From positions 1 to 64,000 of the forward strand of contig JABANN010000116.1 of assembly GCA_013115125.1 (NCBI GenBank): a DNA stretch of 64,000 nt, given 5' to 3'. The notes under the pieces were generated by a model. That model did no database searches, had not been told where the DNA came from, and saw nothing but the letters and a program-made list of their open reading frames with translations. The position numbers and the translations under genes are program-made. The stretch comes from Perkinsus olseni (taxonomy: Eukaryota; Perkinsozoa; Perkinsida). Shown piece after piece: positions 56,601 through 64,000 of the stretch (position 1 is the first letter of the stretch; each line of letters opens with the position of its first letter).

Positions 56601-57666
56601 GACAATGCAGCTGTCTGCGGCACTACGGGCATTCCACAACGCCCAACACCGGAAGGGCCTTGAAGCCAGGCAGTCTCGGTCCTCACAGTTGACGCTGACG
56701 CCACTAACGTGTATTGATATGTCTGGTGTGTCTGTCTTCCCGCTGGCGAAGGAACCTGACAGGAAGCGCAGTTGAGGGAGGGCCTTCCTTGAAGGGCTCA
56801 CCGTCTGAGGAGTAACACAGACGATAGATACCGCCCATCTTGAAGGCCAATGGGGTAAGCGTGGTGACAGCCCCGCTAGTGGTCTGCCCATAGAGCAAAG
56901 CCGCTGGTGTAGTGACAGTGTCTGTTGTAGCCGCATGAGGTGTTTCAGCCCAGGGGTCGGACACTCTCGCTGGGCCTGCTAGCTGCGAGCTGGCATGCCC
57001 AGCCAAACAGTAGCCATTCTGCACCTGAAAGGAGCATCCTCGCCAGGGAGCCCAGGAACACTTGGGCTATGCTCGCTTCCTACCGTCGCGGTGTCCGGCT
57101 CTCCTATCACGAAAGTTATCCTGGCTTGATCGACACTGAACTGATCGCCGTTGCGCAGACGTATAGCCAACCATTGGTATCTAACATAGGCGATACCACT
57201 CCATCCACGATTCAAGATACCGCAAGCCTCACTCGAGACCAGCATAGAGTGCGTTGAGGTCCTTGAAGCTCTGCTGGTAACCACGATTGAGGGGAGTACT
57301 CTCGCTGGGCTCCAGCACCTCTACCTCGGTATTCGCTTGAACGAAGGCGTCTGTGATGGTAGCCTACATGACAAAGTTAACACGGCGGCTGCAGCGTTGT
57401 GCTATTTTCTGAAAGTCGGATAACCCGAAGGACGTCCTGCACCTCCTCAGAGGGAACATTGGCAAGCGGATAACACTCAATCCCCCAGGTGATCTTACCA
57501 AGTTTCTCTTGGTTTCCGAAGTGATGCGCTCCTTTCTAAGTGATGAGGACTCGGTCGCAGTTGAACCGCCGTTGATACAGACGGCTGCCAGAAGTGTAGC
57601 CGACAATGGCGAAAGCCGGCGACGCCACATACGCCGTAGAGCAGCTGCTTTCATTATATCATACAC
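44615..57666 (-). CDS. Giant secreted cysteine-rich modular protein (CRMP-like?)
   Basis: One long gene with large exons and short introns; the product would be several thousand residues. It starts MKAAALRRMWRRRLSPLSAT, a basic plus hydrophobic leader, spliced in phase to KGAHHFGNQEKLGKITWGIE. The N-terminal third has repeated modules of about 150-260 residues marked by a Cys-Tyr-Cys-like motif: YRLCYSSDG (~56.8 kb), AACYCPDYD (~56.3), DVCFCHGSC..WFKVGQFSLHPF (~55.7), AVCYCALTD..LTIRGP (~55.3), KVCWSYGGN (~54.5). The rest has beta-sandwich-type modules pairing APxDFTF..C (for example LVAPPDFTFGSPDC) with YxFRLRVxNP..W (YGFRLRIVNPIIDS, YVFRLRIHSNPLTNP, YRLTVFVYNPDVV). Sequons are frequent. No transmembrane segment was found. 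Apicomplexan cysteine repeat modular proteins are a possible analogue, but I cannot confirm homology. It could be split into two genes near 51.3 or 53.4 kb. Ends are approximate. Confidence 0.6.
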
Positions 57667-58810
57667 AGGTCAACTTCGGCACCGAGTCCTTCTAATTCGA
57701 GCTCAAGATCACAGGAAGGCTCTCATGTACTGCCTGAGCCTAATGTGATCGCCGCGACTTGTACAGTGTGCCAGTCCGCGCAATCTCCCCAACAAGATCG
57801 GAGAGAATCACACAGCCCCGCCGTTTCAGCATGAATTGACAAATCCAATACGGACTTGATTTGATGATTGAGATGATACGATGATTGAGATGATTACGGA
57901 TGATTGAGTTAAAGGGCTATCGAAACAATCTAGCTGGCCTTTTGAGGAAGCACTACCCTCTGTCCGTTGCATCACCACAGCCGAGAAGGACAACGAGCGA
58001 GCAAGGAAGAAATGGTAGGGCAACCCCTCAAGCCTGGTACATATAGTTGAATCAAATGTAATACAGCTCAAACTCCTTTGCTACTACTACTATTATCAAT
58101 GATAATAATGATGATAATTTATCATCATAACATCTAGCAATTAAGGTTGGTACAACAATGGTGAAAACAACAACAACTACCCCAGCAAGCGCTCTCGCCA
58201 CTGAGCGCATACCGAACGGACCCCGGGCTTTTTACTAGACACCCGATAGGAAATAGCAGACGATACAGCAGACCCCTCATGAGCAGATGTTGAGTTGCAC
58301 GAGTTGGTAGTAATGGCGGTGTATGGTAGGGCAGCTGGTGTTGACGCTGAAGCAGAGCTAGCAGCAGCACCGACAGCAGAGGCATCCGACAGCGAAGCAG
58401 CATAAAAACTCAGAACTAGAGAAGGATGGCGACTCAAGTTGTTGTCTATATGACGACAAGCAGTAGAGGGGTGCGCATCGGGGGCAATAGTGATGGTAGT
58501 AATAGTAGTTGAAGAAGGAATCGACCTAATGGCCAACATCATTAATGGCTTATTCCCAATAACCAACAGCAGCTACTGCTACAACGACGACGACAACAAC
58601 AACGCTAATGGTGATTAAGATGATACCAGCCGCACTGGAGCTCCAAATGATATGGTACAAGATACTGACGGAGCTCCTTGTACGGAACAACGGGAGGGTA
58701 TATAATGACGACCAGTAGCAGCGGCAAAATCTCACCGTTCATATAATGACTGTCAGCGGAGGCTCTTCAAACCCCCGCCTTCACCGCTCGCACAACTCCC
58801 ACCGCGGCTT
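57667..58810. other. Low-complexity spacer
   Basis: The region between the giant gene's start and the Mei2-like gene's end. It holds the tandem repeat listed at 57863, AT-rich TTATCATCA repeats near 58085-58130, and Ser/Ala-coding trinucleotide runs. A minus-strand frame of 129 codons at 58177-58566 (Ser, Ala and Thr rich) has no other support. Confidence 0.45.
57863..57908. repeat. GATGATTGAGATGAT tandem repeat
   Basis: Two and a half copies of a 17-19 bp unit (GATGATTGAGATGATAC) in tandem, about 200 bp upstream of the giant gene's start on its minus strand. Confidence 0.8.
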
Positions 58811-60217
58811 CTAAGTTTCGATTCGCAAATTGGGTTTGCCATCGCCACGGCCACTGGCAGCGCTATGTGCGGAGCTCTTGGAAGCTCTTCTATGGTCTTC
58901 ACCGCCGCCTCCACCGTTGGACATGCGATGGAAGGTCCTCTCCGGCGGAGGGAAGGGGACCATCAAACCGTTGCGGAAGCATACAGGCTTGTACTCGTCG
59001 GGGATGGTACCTCGGGCCGCAGACTTGCGGAAATGATCAACATTGGCCTTCAACCCCTGCACTCGAGCTGGGCACACTTCGCAGACCTTATGTGACTTAT
59101 ACAAGGGCAGCTTCTGACCGTGGAATTCTTGCGTGAATCTTTCGACCTCATCCACATTAACAAAGTTGATGAAGGCGTACCCGAGGTTGCACTGATTCTG
59201 GAAGTCCATCGGCATATAGAAGAAGTCCATACTCATAGCAAAGCCCTTGTCTCGGATAACCTCACGGAGAGCCTCTGGAGAGAATCTATTGGGGATGTTG
59301 CGGAACATCACCGTTGTGTTGGGCCCGTCATGAGGAGGAGTCTCCCGATTGTATCTTATTGGTCCGCCTCCCTTCCTTACAGGTGCTCCTTGCTGTGGAG
59401 GGAATCTCGAACTCGTAGGGGCAGTAGTAGTAGAGGGACGGGTGCCTGCAGATTTCTGAGCTGCCTGGCCTTTCTTAGGAGGCGACATCGGCTGCTGCTG
59501 TGGTTGAGGCGATTTCTGCTCTTGTTGCTGTTGTTGGGTGTATAAGGGGAAGGGCTGAGGCGACGGTGCCTGAGGCGACTGCGGCACGGAAGCCGGAGGA
59601 GTATCTTGAACTGGCATGAGAGGTGGGGTCGCCAGCAGGCCATCCAAATGAGCGAGTACGCTGGCTGAAGCCGGATCTGGTGGGGGACATGAGCCCAGTA
59701 GGCCTTCTTCCTCATCGTCATTAACTTCTTCTATTCCCTCCAACCCAGGCTGATGCTGCGGTTTACGCAGAGAAGTGGGAGGCATGTATGAAGGGAAGGG
59801 CCCCAGATTGAGTCCACCATCATCGTTGCCAAAGCTATCCTCAATTCTATACGGATTGACATATTGCAGCTCCTGTGTAGCCGGATCATACTCTCCTATC
59901 AGCACCGAGGCATCCGTCTTATTAGCCGTCATATCACTCTGACTTCGCTGTCTACACATCTCCTGCAGAGTTGGGGGCGCCCCCACAGTCTCCTCCTCGA
60001 AGTGCACCACTGAGTTCTTCAACAATAATTTCACCGTCGATGGCCGCCTGTTCGAGTCCGGCTCATCATCACCCTCCAGAACGCCCCTGCTTCCAACAGC
60101 AGGGTCGTTGTAGCTGCTGCCCCATGCTCCCTGCTCCTCTTGGTCGTTTTTATCGAGATCGGCGATGACCGGCGACGGCTTCGGCAGCGAAGGTGGCTCA
60201 CCAAAATGGTCCATCAT
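58811..60217 (-). CDS. Mei2-type RNA-binding protein (RRM_2)
   Basis: A single-exon frame of 468 codons. The first 290 residues are low-complexity: Pro/Gln-rich (QQQQQEQKSPQPQQQP) with short acidic patches, likely disordered. Residues about 300-400 form the Mei2 C-terminal RRM (PF04059): NTTVMFRNIPNRF, FFYMPMDFQNQCNLGYAFIN and KVCEVCPARVQGLKANVDHF match the family's RNP-2, RNP-1 and extended C-terminal helix. The RNP-1-like GYAFINF is intact. A short Gly/Ser/Arg tail follows (NGGGGGEDHRRASKSS). In yeast Mei2 binds a meiosis RNA, and plant AMLs act in development; in alveolates the role is unknown. The start is the first ATG after a stop, and is followed closely by coding-like residues. Confidence 0.88.
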   Translation of the reverse strand: MMDHFGEPPSLPKPSPVIADLDKNDQEEQGAWGSSYNDPAVGSRGVLEGDDEPDSNRRPSTVKLLLKNSVVHFEEETVGAPPTLQEMCRQRSQSDMTANKTDASVLIGEYDPATQELQYVNPYRIEDSFGNDDGGLNLGPFPSYMPPTSLRKPQHQPGLEGIEEVNDDEEEGLLGSCPPPDPASASVLAHLDGLLATPPLMPVQDTPPASVPQSPQAPSPQPFPLYTQQQQQEQKSPQPQQQPMSPPKKGQAAQKSAGTRPSTTTAPTSSRFPPQQGAPVRKGGGPIRYNRETPPHDGPNTTVMFRNIPNRFSPEALREVIRDKGFAMSMDFFYMPMDFQNQCNLGYAFINFVNVDEVERFTQEFHGQKLPLYKSHKVCEVCPARVQGLKANVDHFRKSAARGTIPDEYKPVCFRNGLMVPFPPPERTFHRMSNGGGGGEDHRRASKSSAHSAASGRGDGKPNLRIET

Positions 60218-60401
60218 TCACTGCTCTATCAATGAGGGGAAATGGCTCAACAACTACCGATGCCTTTCACAAATTCACAAGTTCCACCAGCACCACACGA
60301 CCCCTCCGCAACGCAGCCCACAACAGCTTCAGAAACATGCCCACGGTTGTGGGGCAGACGGGAAACAAGCATGTCACCGCGGCAAACACGGACGATCATC
60401 G

Positions 60402-63400
60402 TCAGGCGTTTCCACGCACATCAGTCCTACTCTGAGGCCCATCAAGTAGTACGATAAGCCGCCCTCGTCGATTCACTACCTTGGGTGCCATGAACCTCCC
60501 CGAGCCTGGCGTAGGGTAGAGAGTGTTCTCCTCGGTCGTCAAGGACTTCACCAGATTGAACTGCTGCCGCCGTTTGTTCAAATGCCACTGCCATTTATTC
60601 ATCACAGGCTGCCAAGCAAACCTGCGATGAGTACTACCATAAAAGCAGCCCTGGGAAGGCCTCCTTACCTAGTGAACCCTGGCCGGACCTCCAGTGGTGA
60701 TACCAATACATTGCCGCGCTTCTTGCCATGCAGTAGATGCCTACAACGATAGGAAGGTCCTCGACAGAGGAAGTCCTCTCCACCAACCTCCTCTCGTGGC
60801 GAATCATATGACCCTTCTGGTCGTATCGTCGACGGACCTCCTTGAACCATCGATCAGGCCAGTGCACCCAATGATCCCCCGGCGCCATCAGGTGAGCATA
60901 CCTTCACCATCAAGCAAAGGGAAGTCGCCGAGGCTTCTGAAGACATTACTTTTTGCCTTCCCCATTGGCGACAGTCCTCCGGCTCATTATCATGCTCGTC
61001 GTCCGAGTAATAGCCCTTGTTCTCGATAACCACGACAGCTCCCCTTCGAATTTCAACTCTACATTATGCAGACCCATGATGTAGACCCAAGGCAAGTACC
61101 TTCAGAGCCGACCTAAACTACCGCGCGCCACGAAATTCCTCGCACCGTCGATTGCATAGGATGCCAGACTCGGCGGGCAAGGGCAGTATCTTGCATTTCT
61201 GGCCGTACTCCCTCGCTATGACCGGGGCGTGCAGTGTCCGACTGCTGTCTAAATCAATGAACTGAAAGACGAAGCGAAGCCGTCATCCAGCGAGGCCCGA
61301 TGCCACAGCCTTGCCTGCAGTCTCTTGAGGGCCTGCATGGCTGCATCAGCCCGTGCTGTCGTAATGGTATTGCCATACCCAACACCGAAGCCGTAGACTC
61401 CTTTACCATTACCCACCATGAGGATACATCGGTAGTAGTACCTAGGTGCATCATCAGCACCAGCATGGACGACAACTCTGGCCCTACACGCGACCATTAG
61501 GGGCCATAGAGCATAGCCTAGAGACAGCCATCAAGTGCTGCCGCAAACCCTCGTAGTTGAGGAGAGGGTCGGTCACATTCTGCTGCCGCAGATACCTATA
61601 GATGCGCTGCTGCTGTCCTTAGACGGGACTTCTACACAAAGTCCTACATCTGCCGACGGGCGTCATAGACAGCATTCAGAGGTTGCTTCCACTTCCAGTC
61701 AACCGAGTTCTCATCCGGTCGCACAGCCTACATCATTACCCCCACGCAGTCGAGAGGACCTCAACAAGTTTCACTGCGCCAAGAAATGTCTCACCGGTCC
61801 CATAGTCTTATAGCTTTGAACCTCGCTCTCTATGATTTGCTCCACTGGAGTCTTCGAGAAGCTGTTTACGAACTCCTGAGATGCACTCGCCTCCACCCCA
61901 TCACCGCCCTCTACCCGACTACCTTGAACTCCTCATCATTCCTCTCCCGCTGTACGGCCAGGACCCTCGAGGCGTCGCCAATGTCCATCAGCCTGTCGAT
62001 CTGTTCATCAGAAAGGTAAGGGTTCTCGGGCAACGCAGCCAACTCCTCCGGTATCTACCACCACGATGGTGCTCACAGAGCAGACCACGCAGCAGCTCCT
62101 ACGGATTTAGAAGGCAGACCGTGGAGGAGTTTATACGGGTCCGTCGCCTCGAAGTCCAACAGGTTAGGCTTCCCTCGGGCTGCTGCCTTGAGCATCATAC
62201 TGGCCACGTTCATGTCCGCCGGTGTCGTCTGGCGAATCAGCGGCACCTAGCGTCAGACCGTGATGAGCGCTGTGAGAGCGGTCCGCTACATTTCCCTTCG
62301 GTATGTGCTTCTCGATATCCTCTATATTCATCTTCAGCCAATTGCCAAGGCCTATCTTCTCGAGGTCGTGTACCAGGGTCTTGAACTGTCCCAGCAGGCC
62401 GTTCCTGTCAGCGGCTATTAGGTGCTGCTGCATCCCCGCCCGTACTACTCCTCTGGGTCGAACTCAAAGAACTTGGCGAAGCTCTCGAACCACTTGCCGG
62501 CGTCTTGCACCGGGAACTCGAGGTTCCGATCATCCACCAGAGTGGCCGGGAGGGGATACCTGAGCGGTCATCCCGTCATAACAAGTGGGACCGACTGTCT
62601 TCTGCTGCAGAGACAACAAACACTACAAGCATGCAAGTTTATTGGGAAGATATAATTCAACCAACAGGCGTCACGAAACATCGCCGCCACGGGCAAATTC
62701 CCATCGACTTACGTGTCGTAAATAAAGTCCTCACCAAAGCTATACCACTCCTCCGTGCCTGAGTAAGAGCATCATCGCCATCAACCCCACTCAGGTCTAT
62801 GCTCCAGCATACCCTTCTTGGGTGCCTTGTGTAACCATATCTTTCTGTGCTCCTTCTGATTGTGTATGACACGTTGGAGATGTCCTCTCAGCCAGTCCGC
62901 CACATCCGTATCCGGCAGCCTGAGGAGCGATACTGCCGATGGCCCTCATGGCAGATCTGGTGTACTCGGCGATGGCAGGGGGCATGAGCTGCTTCAACCT
63001 AGGCCAATGGTTGAACATGAACTCGTCAACATACTCAGGATCCTTCCGCAAGGGGAAGGCGAACATCACGCTTTCTACCAAACGCTGAAACCTGATAGGC
63101 GCCATCCAACCGTCACTAGCTCCAGGACGGCCGACCTCAAAGGGTCATCCTGAGCGGGAAGCTCCTCTGCCTTTATGCCCAAACAAGATGCGATGTACCT
63201 AGCACACGCTATCACAAGATGCTGCCGCGGGAGCCCTTCTGTCTACTCCAAATCATCACATAAGCTCCTGCATGCAGCCTCCAGTGCTATCAGGAAGGCC
63301 TTCGGGTTGACTACTGGCAGCTGGAACTGGAAGGGGTCTACCACCTCATTCTTCAACTGACACCAACACAGCAAACGAGTGCCCCCGCTGGATGTGCTCA

Positions 63401-63990
63401 TCTCGTGAGCACCTGCAGCTTGTCTCGAGGGAGAACAGCCCCCGTCTGGTTAGGGGCTACCCCTCGGCCGCTCTCCATCATATGGAGTCTATTCATCTTT
63501 GCCTTTATACCTGCTCAACGAGAACTGGCCCATAGTCTACTGTGGGCAATACCTACTCAGCACTGCATCCTCTTGGTAGAACGGCAGGGCATCTGGTCGC
63601 AATGCCCGATACACACGCAGACCTTCGTTAACCTGGAGAGTACTACTTGAAGGACCTCATGGTTCTTGAACTAGATGACTGGCTAGAGCTAACCGCCCGG
63701 TAGAGTGCTTCACGATGAATTCGTCACTCGGAAGGGCCTCTCCCGCGGGTGTGGCGAGGCACGTACAGTAGATCGCAACACTTGCTCCTTCTCAGCAGCC
63801 AGCTTCCTAACATCCCTCTTAGACTCCAACAAGGCATTCCGTTCCTCCTCGCCGAACAACGAACCGATCTGATGACGATCCATCGTCCACTTCAGTCAGG
63901 GGAACCGACGCAGCAGCAACAGCCCACCTGCTGTTTGGTCAGCATGGTGTCCCTGGCATGCTTGTCCTTCTCCCTCCGCAATACCGACAT
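60402..63990 (-). CDS. Mitochondrial ribosomal protein uS5m, multi-exon, 5' partial
   Basis: Small-subunit mitoribosomal protein. The S5 core is clear: ARVVVHAGADDAPRYYYRCI, then MVGNGKGVYGFGVGYGNTI (the NGxGxxGFGxG loop of S5) and TARADAAMQALKRL. The C-terminal S5 fold follows, with HAPVIAREYGQKCKILPLPA and LCNRRCEEFRG, and then LHNVELKFEGELSW like the uS5m 'GLHxVEI' tail. A long N-terminal extension spans many exons, including DRHQIGSLFGEEERNALLES, GIKAEELPAQDDPLRSAVLE, PIRFQRLVESVMFAFPL and LVHDLEKIGLGNWLKMNIED. The C-terminal exon has MNKWQWHLNKRRQQFNLVKS. A 31-nt intron (GTTTGCGG..CTCTAG) joins YEG to YALWPLM. The frame at 63990 (MSVLRREKDKHARD) is open to the window edge, so the start may lie outside. 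Confidence 0.7.
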
Positions 63991-64000
63991 CTCCGGAGCT

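Noticed and set aside
1-64000. Spliced-leader gene, rRNA genes, CRISPR arrays, prophage or operons
   Set aside because: None was seen on either strand. The gene structure is plainly eukaryotic. The absence of the dinoflagellate-type leader sequence in this window does not bear on whether trans-splicing occurs.

Overview
The window looks like nuclear DNA of a protist with a compact, intron-rich genome. Base composition is near 50% GC, the standard stop codons are used, and genes on both strands are packed closely, in places under 100 bp apart. Most introns are short, about 30-90 nt, with GT-AG ends; one is GC-AG. Eukaryotic housekeeping genes sit beside lineage-specific secreted families and very large cysteine-rich surface-type proteins. 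This suggests an alveolate, most likely a perkinsid (Perkinsus), but that is inference: no rRNA or spliced-leader sequence was found to confirm it.

Layout, 0-7.9 kb: a secreted 2OG-Fe(II) oxygenase and a C18orf63/DUF4708-like gene (both minus), a gene-poor stretch with a dispersed repeat, and an intronless secreted protein gene (plus, 5.47-6.28 kb). 7.9-20.6 kb: a dense run of minus-strand genes: a CEP104-like centrosome/cilium-tip protein, a small unknown, a canopy (DUF3456) ER protein, a long multi-exon unknown, a SURF2-like nucleolar protein with a Gly-Lys repeat tail, a small membrane protein, and the DDX18/Has1 ribosome-biogenesis helicase. 20.9-36.5 kb: an accessory region. It holds four copies of an unnamed secreted/membrane-anchored family (minus), a NIPA-type magnesium transporter (plus), and alpha/beta-hydrolases with N-terminal hydrophobic leaders (plus). 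These form a repeated head-to-head unit that has been duplicated and rearranged. One rearrangement left a chimeric pseudogene joining a hydrolase leader to NIPA 3' exons. 36.7-44.6 kb: two unknown genes, a mitochondrial-type leader gene, a membrane-anchored protein with a very long acidic tail, a tRNA-Trp and a third hydrolase copy. 44.6-57.7 kb: one giant minus-strand gene for a secreted, modular, cysteine-rich protein. 57.7-64 kb: a low-complexity spacer, a Mei2-type RRM protein, and the mitochondrial ribosomal protein uS5m, which runs off the window.

Several housekeeping genes share a theme: DDX18/Has1 and SURF2 (nucleolar ribosome biogenesis) lie next to each other, and uS5m serves the mitochondrial ribosome. 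The accessory part is dominated by exported proteins: the hydrolases, the four-copy family, the 2OG oxygenase and the giant modular protein. Gene models were built by eye from reading frames and splice signals. Exon ends given as exact were checked for phase; others are marked approximate.
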